A stretch of 64,000 bases of DNA. It comes from an uncultured Pelosinus sp. GTDB lineage: Bacteria > Bacillota > Negativicutes > Sporomusales > Acetonemataceae. The position numbers were made by a program, and so were the translations under genes. Below are positions 1 to 7,906 of the stretch, in pieces (positions within the stretch are counted from its first letter, which is position 1; each line of letters opens with the position of its first letter). The DNA lies in NCBI GenBank assembly GCA_900542835.1, contig UQPB01000005.1, positions 1-64,000 on the forward strand. The letters are read 5' to 3'. The notes under the pieces are model-generated. The model did not search any database. It saw only the letters and a program-made list of their open reading frames with translations, and was not told where the DNA came from.

Positions 1-360
1 GAATCGGTCTTTCGCTCCTTGCCTTTTCCCTCGCTCACGGCGGCAGCTCACCGTCTCGCCCGGCTCGGTGGAATCGTCGTTAAACACCTGTCTTTTCGCA
101 AGCGATTGCCCCGATGTCGGGGGCGCATTGATTGCTTCCAGGCCGGTGCGCGCTGACAGAGTACGAAGAGTCCAGTTCCTGGCAGCAACCGGCCTGGGCA
201 GGCCGCCTTCCGGACGAAAAACGGCGGTTCTGCACAGGCGGAACGGAAAGCGCCCTTCCGAGAACTTCCTGAACCTGCTACCTCACACGGAAGTTGTTTA
301 CGGAAGAGCACTTTACGGTTCGCCTGTGGTCTGACATCTACAGACCGGACGAGGAGCTTT
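1..360. other. Gene-free left edge with repeat remnant
   Basis: No convincing gene. The short open frames on both strands match no family I recognise and lack ribosome-binding sites. Bases 2-26 are an exact reverse complement of 28186-28210 (25 bp), so the left edge holds part of the dispersed intergenic repeat family described at 28150-28725. Bases 328-346 form a small hairpin (GGTCTG, 7-nt loop, CAGACC) just downstream of the minus-strand binding-protein gene, but no T-run follows it, so it is at best a weak terminator. Confidence 0.5.
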
Positions 361-1125
361 TTATTTTACAATATTTTCACCAAACCACTGTTGGGAAATT
401 TTTGCCGCGGTTCCATCCTGATTCATCTCATCCAGTGCCTTTTGCAGCTTTGTCAGCAACTGCTGATCATCCTTGCGCAAGCCGACACCATATTCCTCGG
501 CACCGAAATGATCCGCCAGCACCGCATATTCGCCCGGCTTTTTGGCAATGTAATAACGTCCGACAATTTCATCAATGACTACAGCTTCCAGGCGTCCGGC
601 CTTCAGGTCCAGCAAAGCCGCTACATTATCCGGATACTTTTTCAGTTCCTTGAACGAATTGAGTATCGCCGCTTCTTTGTTGACAGCGTCAACGCTGCTG
701 CTGCCGTCCTGGACGCCGACCGCCTTGCCTGCAAGGTCGGCCTTGCTTTTTACGGCTGAACCGGCGGTGACAATGACGACCTGCCTGTTTTCCATATACG
801 GCCGGGTAAATAGAATATTTTCCTTGCGCTTTTCGGTAATCGTCAGTCCGTTCCAGAGGATGTCCACCCGTTTACTATTGAGCTCGGCTTCCTTGCTATT
901 CCAGTCGATCGGCTTGAATTCAACCGTCATCCCTATGCGTTTTGCCGCCTCTTTCGCCATATCGACGTCAAAACCGACTATGTTGTTCTTCTCATCGCGA
1001 AATCCCATCGGCGGAAAATTGTCGTCAAGTCCGACTACAATTTTTTTCGCCTGCCCGCCGCCGCAGCCGGCCAGCAGCGCCACAACGGCCACCACAGCCG
1101 CCAGCAGCAGAAAACGTTTTTTCAT
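361..1125 (-). CDS. Polar amino-acid ABC transporter substrate-binding lipoprotein (orphan)
   Basis: 254 aa family-3 solute-binding protein that would capture a polar amino acid outside the inner membrane and hand it to an ABC permease. A type II (lipoprotein) signal is visible at residues 1-21 ending LLAGC, followed by the SBP_bac_3 start (IVVGLDDNFPPMGF), the FDVDMAKEAAKRIG helix and the central ITEKRKENILFT motif, all typical of the family. Start chosen at ATG 1125, preceded by GGAGGGAGAACA; an in-frame ATG at 1146 lacks this site. No permease or ATPase gene adjoins it, so it either shares a distant transporter or its partners lie left of the window. The amino acid cannot be named from sequence. 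Confidence 0.88.
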   Translation of the reverse strand: MKKRFLLLAAVVAVVALLAGCGGGQAKKIVVGLDDNFPPMGFRDEKNNIVGFDVDMAKEAAKRIGMTVEFKPIDWNSKEAELNSKRVDILWNGLTITEKRKENILFTRPYMENRQVVIVTAGSAVKSKADLAGKAVGVQDGSSSVDAVNKEAAILNSFKELKKYPDNVAALLDLKAGRLEAVVIDEIVGRYYIAKKPGEYAVLADHFGAEEYGVGLRKDDQQLLTKLQKALDEMNQDGTAAKISQQWFGENIVK

Positions 1126-1321
1126 TGTTCTCCCTCCACAATCCATACTCGCAATAATACTTTAACTTATTAAACCACAGAAGATAAATAAAAGCAAGCA
1201 AACATTTTGCTTGTGGGAGAGCACTGGCCGCTTTTAACCGAAGCAGCATCCGCTTGTTCCTTTTGGCATTGCCAGGGGGACGGGGATGACGCGAAACGAA
1301 AAGACGGAGATGGATCGAGAA

Positions 1322-1654
1322 TCAGCGCCATTGCTGCCAGACTGCCGGCTGATAGCCGACAGTAGCCTGCGGTCCATTGCGGACAACCGGCGTTTTCAGC
1401 AGCAGCGGATAGAGCAGCAGCATTGCTTCCGGATCATGGACCAGATACTTGAGGCCGCGGTTTTCATATTCCTTACCGGCTTTGTCCAGCAGTGCATCCA
1501 GTCCGACCGCGGCTTTGACCTTGGCCAGTTCGCCCTTGCTCAGGCCCCGGATGTTTAAATCGATATAGTGGAACGGTATCGACCGCTCCTTAAAATAGCG
1601 CTGGGCTTTACGCGTATCCTGACATTTTTTTGTACCGAAGATCTGGATATTCAT
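1322..1654 (-). CDS. ArsC/Spx-family thioredoxin-fold protein
   Basis: 110 aa, the usual length of the ArsC/Spx/YffB family. The N-terminus NIQIFGTKKCQDTRKAQ matches the family beta-alpha start with a Cys in the C-x-x-T/R loop, and the C-terminus has the conserved 'LLLKTPVVRNG' strand-turn (the cis-Pro region). The second Cys of the Spx CxxC switch is replaced by Thr, so this looks more like the glutaredoxin-dependent ArsC-like branch than a true Spx regulator; the substrate is not established. Start at ATG 1654 behind AGGGAGGAACAAC; the longer in-frame extension to 1810 overlaps the divergent promoter and is not coding-like. Transcribed away from the gene at 1809. Confidence 0.8.
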   Translation of the reverse strand: MNIQIFGTKKCQDTRKAQRYFKERSIPFHYIDLNIRGLSKGELAKVKAAVGLDALLDKAGKEYENRGLKYLVHDPEAMLLLYPLLLKTPVVRNGPQATVGYQPAVWQQWR

Positions 1655-1747
1655 GTTGTTCCTCCCTCTGTAGCAGCAGACCTGGGGAATATGAGCCCAA
1701 AATCCAATGCTGTTCTTGCTCATACACGGTGACCGCTGCAGTATTAG
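1655..1747. other. Short divergent spacer
   Basis: Between the ArsC-like (minus) and 1809 (plus) genes; apart from the plus-strand promoter at 1748 nothing distinct was seen. Confidence 0.3.
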
Positions 1748-1776
1748 TTGTGAAGTCGCGGTATTTAGGCTACAAT
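1748..1776 (+). promoter_or_regulatory. Sigma-A-type promoter for the 1809/HelD unit
   Basis: TTGTGA (1748-1753), 17-bp spacer, TACAAT (1771-1776), ending 32 bp before the ATG at 1809. Reading by eye only. Confidence 0.6.
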
Positions 1777-1808
1777 AAATTGAATAAGACGGAAACGGAG
1801 AGGATTTC

Positions 1809-2132
1809 ATGTTAACAGAAGCTGTAACGGAATTTTTTCAGGCGCTTGGATTTGAAAAAAGTGATATCGCAGACGAGCGGGAAGTCCTGACCTTCCTGGA
1901 GGCCGATCTGCCGCCGGCCGGTTACGCGTTAATCAGCGATGAAGAAGGAATGCCGCTGCAGTCGCTCGAACAACGCCTGATTTTTGCCTACTATCGGCAA
2001 GACGGCGCTTATCAATGGAGCGTCGGCTTTAAGAATGCCAGCGCGTTTCAGGAGGTGTGGCCGGCGGATGCCGCGCCGGAGCAAAAGCTTGCCGCCATCA
2101 GAGCTTTGTCGGCGGGACCAGACGAGCAGTGA
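1809..2132 (+). CDS. Small acidic hypothetical protein, first gene of the helD unit
   Basis: 107 aa protein that I do not recognise. It is acidic, Glu/Asp/Ala rich, with no signal peptide, membrane segment or cysteine, and looks like a small globular cytoplasmic protein (helix 'AVTEFFQALGFEKSDI', then beta-rich middle 'GAYQWSVGFKNASAF'). ATG 1809 follows GGAGAGGATTTC. A sigma-A-like promoter sits just upstream, and its stop is 23 bp before the HelD-like gene start, so the two are almost surely cotranscribed. A role tied to HelD or RNA polymerase is a guess from position only. Codon use resembles the neighbours. Confidence 0.65.
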   Translation: MLTEAVTEFFQALGFEKSDIADEREVLTFLEADLPPAGYALISDEEGMPLQSLEQRLIFAYYRQDGAYQWSVGFKNASAFQEVWPADAAPEQKLAAIRALSAGPDEQ

Positions 2133-2155
2133 ATTCGAGCAGCCAAGGAGAGAGA

Positions 2156-4330
2156 ATGAATAATCAGCATCCCGAGTTTAGCAAAGAGCAAACGCATCTG
2201 GAAACTACCATTGAGGAAATGAAGCAGATCATCAGCCAGCTTGACGCCGATATGGATGTCAGACTGCAAAAGATTCATAAAGCCCGCAATGCCAAGGACG
2301 AAGTCAGTGCCTATGTTCACTCGTTAATGAAAAGTGATAATGCCGTTAAAATTGACGAAATTGAACGGTCCCTGCCCTGCCCCTACTTTGGCCGGGTCGA
2401 TTTTTGCGAAGACGGCGCCGATCAGTTTGAGCAGTTTTATATCGGCAGGACCAAGGTGGCGCGGCCGGATATCCGCCAAAGCAGCGACATTCTGGTATTT
2501 GACTGGCGCGACCCGGTTTCGGCAATTTTTTATGAATGCCAGGACGGCCGCGCTACCTATGAGGTGATGGGGCGCTACAGCTACAGCGGCGATGTACGGC
2601 TGAAACGGCAGTATAAAATCGAGTCGGGTCAGCTGCTGTCGCTGGCTGACGATGATATCCTCGGCCAGCTGCTGACCCGGCAGCAGGAGTCGCTGATCGC
2701 CGATCCTTTTCTGAAGGAGCGCCTGCTGCAGGGCGCCGGCGACCGGTTAAAGGATATTGTCACCTCGATCCGGTCGGAGCAAAATCTGATTATCCGCCAG
2801 CCGTTAAACCAGGTGACCGTTATTCAGGGTGTCGCCGGCTCGGGAAAAAGCACGATCGGACTGCATCGCCTGTCCTATCTGCTCTACAATGACAAGCTCA
2901 ATCCGGCCCGGCTGGCAGTCATCGCTCCCAACCGGATTTTTCTTGATTATATCTCCGATCTGTTGCCCGATCTGGAGATCGGCCAGGCGAAGCAATTGAC
3001 CTTTAGCGATGTTGCCGCGGCGATTCTGGAGTTCTCGCCCCAGCCAAGCCGGCAGGAGCAGCCGGAGCCGGTGATCCGCTGGAAAGGCTCGCTGCTGCTG
3101 CAAACGGTTTTAGCAGAATTCGTCGACAGACAGCTGCAGAAATTCTGCGTCAAGTTAACCGATCTGGAGCTATTTGAACGGCAATTGCTGATTTCCCGGG
3201 AAGAACAATTGGAACGGGTGCTGGAAGGAGCCCAGACGCCATACCATGAACGCCTGACGGTACTGGAGAAGCACATCCGCTTTCGTATCAGGAATTTTCT
3301 GGAGGTACTGCAGATTCGCCTTGGCCGCGGCGAGCGCGGCGTCAGCGAAGAACTGCTGCAGCGCTTTCAAAGCGAAGCCGCCGTTTTTCTTCATAAGCAC
3401 TTTGGCAAATGGCCGCGGTTCGGCCTGCTGGAGGCCTATGCAGCGGTCTATAGTGACAAACCGGCCTGGAAAAGCCTTAAGCGGGCGGGAGCCGACTGCG
3501 AACAGCTGGCTGCCGCTACGCTTCCGGCCCTGCAGCAGGGCTTGCTCGGACGCGACGATCTGGCGCCGCTCTGCTGCCTGAAATTCCTGCTTGACGGCAG
3601 TCATCATGCGGAACTGTACGATCATATCGTCGTCGATGAAGGTCAGGACCTCAGCCTGCTTGAGTACAGTGTACTCCGCCGCCTGTCGCGAAACCAGTCG
3701 TTCACGATCATGGGCGACATGCTGCAGGGGATTGGCCAGGGCGGGCTTGACAGCTGGCAGACTCTGCTGCGGGAGGTCTTCGGCGAAGCCAGGTCGCATT
3801 ATTATGAGGTTAACTACAGCTACCGCTCGGCCAAAGAAATTGTCGACCTGTTTAACCGGGTTATGCCGGAAGGCCGTGCCAAGGCGATACCGGTTTATGC
3901 GATAGGCCAGCAGCCGCGAATCACCAAAGCGGCGTCGGCCGACGACTGCAGCCGGCGTCTGGCGGATGCCATCGCCGAGTTTAAGCAATTAGGCTGCCGC
4001 TCGATCGGCGTTCTTGGTCGGCGGTCCGAGGAATGCGCAGCCGCTTACGAAGCGCTAAAACAGCTTGACGGTTGTGATGATCTGCATCTCCTCCAGGGCG
4101 ATGACGCCAGCTATCAGGGCGGAGTAACGCTGGCGACAGTACAGGTTGCCAAGGGCCTTGAATTTGACGGTGTCCTGATTATCAACGCCTCCGACAAAGA
4201 GTTTAGCGGCAGCGATCCGGATGCCAAACTTCTGTATGTGGCCCTGTCACGGGCAATGTACTATTTGCGAATATTCTACCAGGACCGGCTAACCCCGCTG
4301 CTGCTGCCAAAAAGCACTGGCCGCCGCTGA
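2156..4330 (+). CDS. helD: HelD-like UvrD-family ATPase (RNA polymerase recycling)
   Basis: 724 aa superfamily-1 ATPase, close in size to Bacillus HelD. Family knowledge: HelD binds stalled RNA polymerase, inserts arms into its channels and releases nucleic acid using ATP. Seen here: an N-terminal coiled coil (residues ~15-45, 'EEMKQIISQLDADMD'), the HelD-specific block 'YIGRTKVARP...ILVFDWRDPVSAIFYE' (~95-130), Walker A GVAGSGKST (~224), Walker B VVDEGQDLS (~492), and C-terminal motifs VAKGLEFDGV and YVALSRA (motifs V/VI). The 'DWRxPV' block separates it from UvrD, Rep or PcrA. Start at ATG 2156 behind AAGGAGAGAGA; a longer in-frame start at 2057 would run through the upstream gene. Convergent with the DUF1294 gene, 4 bp apart. 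Confidence 0.85.
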   Translation: MNNQHPEFSKEQTHLETTIEEMKQIISQLDADMDVRLQKIHKARNAKDEVSAYVHSLMKSDNAVKIDEIERSLPCPYFGRVDFCEDGADQFEQFYIGRTKVARPDIRQSSDILVFDWRDPVSAIFYECQDGRATYEVMGRYSYSGDVRLKRQYKIESGQLLSLADDDILGQLLTRQQESLIADPFLKERLLQGAGDRLKDIVTSIRSEQNLIIRQPLNQVTVIQGVAGSGKSTIGLHRLSYLLYNDKLNPARLAVIAPNRIFLDYISDLLPDLEIGQAKQLTFSDVAAAILEFSPQPSRQEQPEPVIRWKGSLLLQTVLAEFVDRQLQKFCVKLTDLELFERQLLISREEQLERVLEGAQTPYHERLTVLEKHIRFRIRNFLEVLQIRLGRGERGVSEELLQRFQSEAAVFLHKHFGKWPRFGLLEAYAAVYSDKPAWKSLKRAGADCEQLAAATLPALQQGLLGRDDLAPLCCLKFLLDGSHHAELYDHIVVDEGQDLSLLEYSVLRRLSRNQSFTIMGDMLQGIGQGGLDSWQTLLREVFGEARSHYYEVNYSYRSAKEIVDLFNRVMPEGRAKAIPVYAIGQQPRITKAASADDCSRRLADAIAEFKQLGCRSIGVLGRRSEECAAAYEALKQLDGCDDLHLLQGDDASYQGGVTLATVQVAKGLEFDGVLIINASDKEFSGSDPDAKLLYVALSRAMYYLRIFYQDRLTPLLLPKSTGRR

Positions 4331-4334
4331 AATC

Positions 4335-4589
4335 TCAGCCCTTATCAAACAGATAATAATAACAGGCGATATTCAGCAACAGCAGCAATGGCATCCCGAA
4401 CACAAAGCTGGCATGCCGGGTCTTGTGGCGATAAACATACATGCCAAACAGCACGCCGGCCGCGCCCAGCAAGAAAGCCCAGATAAAAAACAGCCGTTCC
4501 GGTATTCGCCAGCGACCGCGGCGGGCCCGGTTCTTATCTGCCCGCACCAGTAAAAATGCCGCCAGATTCCACAGCGCAAACGCGATCAT
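4335..4589 (-). CDS. DUF1294 small membrane protein
   Basis: 84 aa integral membrane protein of the DUF1294 family, function unknown. It shows the family order: N-terminal membrane helix (IAFALWNLAAFLL), the 'DKNRARRGRWRIPE' basic block with RIPE, a second helix rich in Gly/Ala, the 'RHKTRHASF' motif and a third helix near the C-terminus. Start taken at ATG 4589 because the GGAGG at 4597-4601 is 7-8 nt away; an ATG two codons earlier (4595) is too close to it. Transcribed divergently from the DEAD-box gene at 4727, with a 21-bp palindrome in the shared upstream region. Confidence 0.78.
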   Translation of the reverse strand: MIAFALWNLAAFLLVRADKNRARRGRWRIPERLFFIWAFLLGAAGVLFGMYVYRHKTRHASFVFGMPLLLLLNIACYYYLFDKG

Positions 4590-4610
4590 GCTCATCGCCT
4601 CCGTCCCTCT

Positions 4611-4631
4611 AGTGTTCTGCGACAGAACACT
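4611..4631. promoter_or_regulatory. 21-bp perfect palindrome, candidate operator
   Basis: AGTGTTCTG - CGA - CAGAACACT: perfect 9-bp arms with a 3-nt centre, located between the divergent DUF1294 (minus) and DEAD-box (plus) genes. It is not followed by a T-run on either strand, so an operator is more likely than a terminator. It does not fit the Firmicute LexA box (GAAC-N4-GTTC); the cognate regulator is unknown. Confidence 0.5.
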
Positions 4632-4726
4632 CGTTGTATTCAGTATAGCACGAGGCGGCTGCATTGCATAACTGGCGGAGGAGACCCATCGGTGATTTTT
4701 TGAATATAAAGCAGGAGGATTTGCGC

Positions 4727-6007
4727 GTGACAATAAACTTTACTTCCCTTGGCATTCGTCCCGAAGCCCAGGATTTACTTCGCCAGGATGGCGTCAGCGT
4801 TCCCACAGCGATCCAGGCGCAGGCTATCGGACCGCTGCTGGCCGGTAAAGACGCCCTGATTCAGGCTCAGACAGGCACAGGCAAGACACTGGCCTATCTT
4901 TTGCCGCTGTTAGAAAAACTGCAGCCGCAAAAACCGCATACACAAGCGGTAATTATCGCTCCCACCCGCGAACTGGCGCTGCAGATCAGTGAGGTGGCGT
5001 CCCGGCTTGCCGGCCTGTACGGGGTTGAGATTTTATCTGTCTGCGGCGGCCAGGATGTCGACAGGCAAATCGTCCGACTGAAAACAGGCATACAGTTAAT
5101 TGTCGGCACGCCGGGACGTATTCTCGACCATGTGCGGCGGCGCAGCATTGATCTGGCCGGAGTGACGCGGCTGGTAATTGACGAAGCCGACCAGATGCTG
5201 GCAATGGGCTTTATCGAGGATGTGGAGGCAATTATCGGCCAGATCTCCGCCAAACGCCAGCTGATGCTGGTTTCGGCAACCCTGCCGGGCAAAATCCGCG
5301 AACTGGCATCACATTACATGCGCAAACCGGTTTCGCTCTCGGTGCAAACCGCCACGGTTACCCTGGATAAGATCACCCAGCTTGTCATTGAAACCAGTGA
5401 AGAAGGCAAAATCGATGTTCTCTGCCGTCTCATCGACGAATACCGGCCTTATCTGGCACTGGTTTTCTGCCATACCAAACAGCGGGCCATCATGGTCGGC
5501 ACTGCGCTGGCGCAGCGCGGCTACGCCGCGGACGAGCTGCATGGCGATCTGTCGCAAACAAAACGCGAACAGGTCATGCGCCGCTTCAGCAGCGCCAAGC
5601 TGCAAATTTTAGTGGCAACCGATATCGCCGCCCGCGGGCTTGACATCGAGGCGGTTACTCATGTAATTAATTTTGATATTCCACATGATCCCGAAACCTA
5701 TATTCATCGTATCGGCCGCACCGGCCGCGCCGGTGAAAGCGGTGTGGCCGCAACCCTGGTCACTCCGCCCGAAAGCCGCTATTTGCGCCTGATTGAGCGC
5801 GGCATCCAGGCTACGCTGGCCAAACGCGGCGCCGACGGACAACTTATTGTCCGCAAACCGGCGCGGCCGAGGGCCAAACCCTCCGCCACCACCGGCAAAG
5901 CCACTGCCGCCAAACCCGCGCACGCCGGCAGCAACAACCGCAGCCGTCGCAAGCCGAAACCCGCTGCCGGCGGACGGCCGGAGCGCAAACCGGCGCGGCG
6001 CAAGTAA
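4727..6007 (+). CDS. DEAD-box ATP-dependent RNA helicase with basic tail
   Basis: 426 aa helicase that remodels RNA (ribosome assembly or cold-stress RNA unwinding in characterised relatives). All motifs are visible: Q motif (SVPTAIQAQAI), Walker A AQTGTGKT, Ia PTRELA, Ib GTPGR, DEAD (~154), SAT, VATDIAARGLD and HRIGRTGRAG. The last ~60 residues are a Lys/Arg/Pro/Ala-rich low-complexity tail (RKPARPRAKP, RRKPKPA), typical of RNA-binding extensions of the CshA/RhlE group. Start set at GTG 4727, spaced 8 nt from AGGAGG (4713-4718); ATG 4664 upstream has no comparable site. Transcribed alone, probably under control of the palindrome at 4611. Confidence 0.88.
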   Translation: MTINFTSLGIRPEAQDLLRQDGVSVPTAIQAQAIGPLLAGKDALIQAQTGTGKTLAYLLPLLEKLQPQKPHTQAVIIAPTRELALQISEVASRLAGLYGVEILSVCGGQDVDRQIVRLKTGIQLIVGTPGRILDHVRRRSIDLAGVTRLVIDEADQMLAMGFIEDVEAIIGQISAKRQLMLVSATLPGKIRELASHYMRKPVSLSVQTATVTLDKITQLVIETSEEGKIDVLCRLIDEYRPYLALVFCHTKQRAIMVGTALAQRGYAADELHGDLSQTKREQVMRRFSSAKLQILVATDIAARGLDIEAVTHVINFDIPHDPETYIHRIGRTGRAGESGVAATLVTPPESRYLRLIERGIQATLAKRGADGQLIVRKPARPRAKPSATTGKATAAKPAHAGSNNRSRRKPKPAAGGRPERKPARRK

Positions 6008-6110
6008 CCGCACGCAAACGGGGCTGCCGCCAAAGTCGGCATACCGGAATACGGATCATGCCTTGCGTACTTTTTGCAACACCTTCATCATATGACAGGA
6101 GGCGGTCTAT

Positions 6111-6608
6111 TTGTCTGATTATCGGCTTACGGCAATAAAAGATCGGCACCTGGACGCGGTGCACGCCATTTACAGCCATTACGTGCTGCACAGCAGCGCC
6201 ACTTTTCACATCCAGCCGCCGACGCTGGAGCAAATGCGGGCAATGGTCTTTTTCAACAACGACAGGCATCAGACATTTGTCATTGTAGACGACAGCGAGG
6301 CTGTCTGCGGCTACGTCCTGACCGCCAGTCATAAAGCGCGCGAAGCTTATGACCAAACGGCGGAGGTCACGATTTACCTTCATCCTGATTACAGCGGCAG
6401 GGGCCTTGGCTCGCAAGCGCTGCGCCATATTGAGGCTTTTGCCAGAACCCAGGGCCTGCATGTCCTGGTCGCCACGATTTGCGGCGGCAACCAGGCCAGC
6501 ATCCGGCTGTTCGAACGCAACGGCTATGAGCAATGCGCTCACTACAAAGAAGTTGGGAAAAAGTTCGGCCAATGGCTCGATATTATCGCTTGCCAAAAAA
6601 TCCTATAA
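6111..6608 (+). CDS. GNAT-family N-acetyltransferase (phosphinothricin acetyltransferase-like)
   Basis: 165 aa, full length for the Pat/Bar-like branch of GNAT acetyltransferases, which move an acetyl group from acetyl-CoA to a small amine. The N-terminus 'DAVHAIYSHYVLHSSATF' and the acetyl-CoA loop 'HPDYSGRGLGSQAL' (R/QxxGxG/A motif) are clear, followed by 'ATICGGNQASIRLFERNGY', the usual motif B. The real substrate is not determinable; YncA-type amino-acid-analogue acetylation is the typical alternative. The start is TTG 6111, with AGGAGG 8 nt upstream. It is followed by an exceptionally long perfect hairpin (6611-6666). Confidence 0.82.
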   Translation: MSDYRLTAIKDRHLDAVHAIYSHYVLHSSATFHIQPPTLEQMRAMVFFNNDRHQTFVIVDDSEAVCGYVLTASHKAREAYDQTAEVTIYLHPDYSGRGLGSQALRHIEAFARTQGLHVLVATICGGNQASIRLFERNGYEQCAHYKEVGKKFGQWLDIIACQKIL

Positions 6609-6610
6609 AT

Positions 6611-6666
6611 AATGGCGGACAACGAAAAGGGCTTCCAGTTGGAAGCCCTTTTCGTTGTCCGCCATT
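6611..6666. terminator. Bidirectional hairpin, 26-bp perfect stem
   Basis: Arms 6611-6636 and 6641-6666 are perfectly complementary with a 4-nt AGTT loop. It lies between the convergent acetyltransferase (plus) and DEAD-box (minus) genes and starts 2 nt after the plus-strand stop codon. The AAAAGGG/CCCTTTT core can serve as terminator in both directions although no long T-run follows the full stem. Confidence 0.75.
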
Positions 6667-6670
6667 CAAG

Positions 6671-7906
6671 TTAACGGCGCTTTTTCGGCGCAGCGGCACT
6701 GCCCGGGTTTTGCCGTGGCAGCGGCGGCGCGCTTTTGCCGCCCGTATGGCCGTCCCGTCTCCGCAAGGCAGGCATCGCCTGCAATTGTCCCCGGATAATT
6801 TGCTTCTGCTGCAGGTCAATTCCCAGTGATGAGGCAAAGCCCTGCAGCTTCTGCAGTTCGCCGGCGGTGACAAGCGAAATGGCGGTGCCGGCACGACCGG
6901 CACGACCGGTACGGCCGGTACGGTGCAGATAGACCTGGGCATCATCGGCCATATCAAGATTGATAACATAATCAACACCGCTGATGTCGAGCCCCCGGGC
7001 GGCAAGGTCAGAGGCAACCAGCAGCTGCACCCGGCCGGCCCGGAAGTCGTCAAGCGCCTTCTTGCGCTCTGCCTTGCCGGCGCCGCCAAACAGACCGGCG
7101 GCCGTCAGGCCGTGAAACTGCAGTTTGGCGACAGTCGCCGCAATTTGCTCCTGGCGGTTGATAAACACCAGTGCCCGGGCCGGTTCGATGCTGCGGGCAA
7201 GCTTGCGCAAGCTGACGAACTTATCCCGCAGCTGACCAAGCAAGCAGCAGTGGGTAATTGCCGGCGCTTCCTGCCGCTGCGACAGACGCACCAGTTGCGG
7301 CTCCCGCAGCAGCGGCTTTGCCAGTTCCACTGCCGCCGGGCTCAGCGTAGCTGAAAACAGCAGCAGTTGCCGCTGCTTCAGCGTTGTTTTAATAATCGCT
7401 TTGACCAGTTCAAGCTGCTGCTCGCCCAGCAGGCGGTCGGCCTCATCCAGAACGAGGATCTGCAGGGTATGGGCGCTGATCTTGCGTTTTTGAATCAGTT
7501 CCAGTACCCGGCCGGGTGAACCGGTGATCAACTGCGGCTTTTCCCGCAGTTTTTCAATCTGGCGGCTGATATTGGCATCGCCGATAATCGGCAGTGAGCT
7601 AAGCGGCAGTCCGGCGCTGGCTGCCAGCAGTTCAGCCTGCTTGTGTATTTGCATAACCAGCTCATAGGTTGGCGCCAGCACCAGCACCTGCGGTTCGCGC
7701 CTGCCGGCGTCAATGCGCTGCAGCAGCGGCAGTAAATAAGCCAGCGTCTTGCCGCTGCCGGTAGGCGACTGGGCCAGCACATCCCTGCCCGCCAGGATCA
7801 GCGGAATTACTTCGGTTTGTACCGGGGTTGGACGGCTGATGCTGTTCTTCTGCAGGCCTTCTGCCAGCGCAGGATTAATTCCCAGGGCCGCAAATCCGTT
7901 GTTCAT
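6671..7906 (-). CDS. DEAD-box RNA helicase, last gene of the topB/ABC-F operon
   Basis: 411 aa RNA helicase. Motifs: SRPTPVQTEVI (Q motif), SPTGSGKT (Walker A), GSPGR, DEAD (~153), FSATL, VASDLAARGLD and HRTGRTGRAG. Motif Ia reads APTYEL rather than the usual PTREL, and motif VI has Thr where Ile is common; both are tolerated in some paralogues (YfmL-like). A basic C-terminal tail ends PKKRR. ATG 7906 overlaps the ABC-F stop by 4 bp (ATGA), so translation is coupled to the upstream gene. Context with an ABC-F ATPase suggests work on ribosomes or structured RNA; that is inference. Confidence 0.87.
   Translation of the reverse strand: MNNGFAALGINPALAEGLQKNSISRPTPVQTEVIPLILAGRDVLAQSPTGSGKTLAYLLPLLQRIDAGRREPQVLVLAPTYELVMQIHKQAELLAASAGLPLSSLPIIGDANISRQIEKLREKPQLITGSPGRVLELIQKRKISAHTLQILVLDEADRLLGEQQLELVKAIIKTTLKQRQLLLFSATLSPAAVELAKPLLREPQLVRLSQRQEAPAITHCCLLGQLRDKFVSLRKLARSIEPARALVFINRQEQIAATVAKLQFHGLTAAGLFGGAGKAERKKALDDFRAGRVQLLVASDLAARGLDISGVDYVINLDMADDAQVYLHRTGRTGRAGRAGTAISLVTAGELQKLQGFASSLGIDLQQKQIIRGQLQAMPALRRRDGHTGGKSAPPLPRQNPGSAAAPKKRR

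Noticed and set aside
48..334. Two overlapping open frames at the left edge
   Set aside because: Opposite strands over the same bases, no ribosome sites, no family resemblance.
4611..4631. LexA (SOS) box
   Set aside because: Spacing GTTC-N7-GAAC and orientation do not fit GAAC-N4-GTTC.
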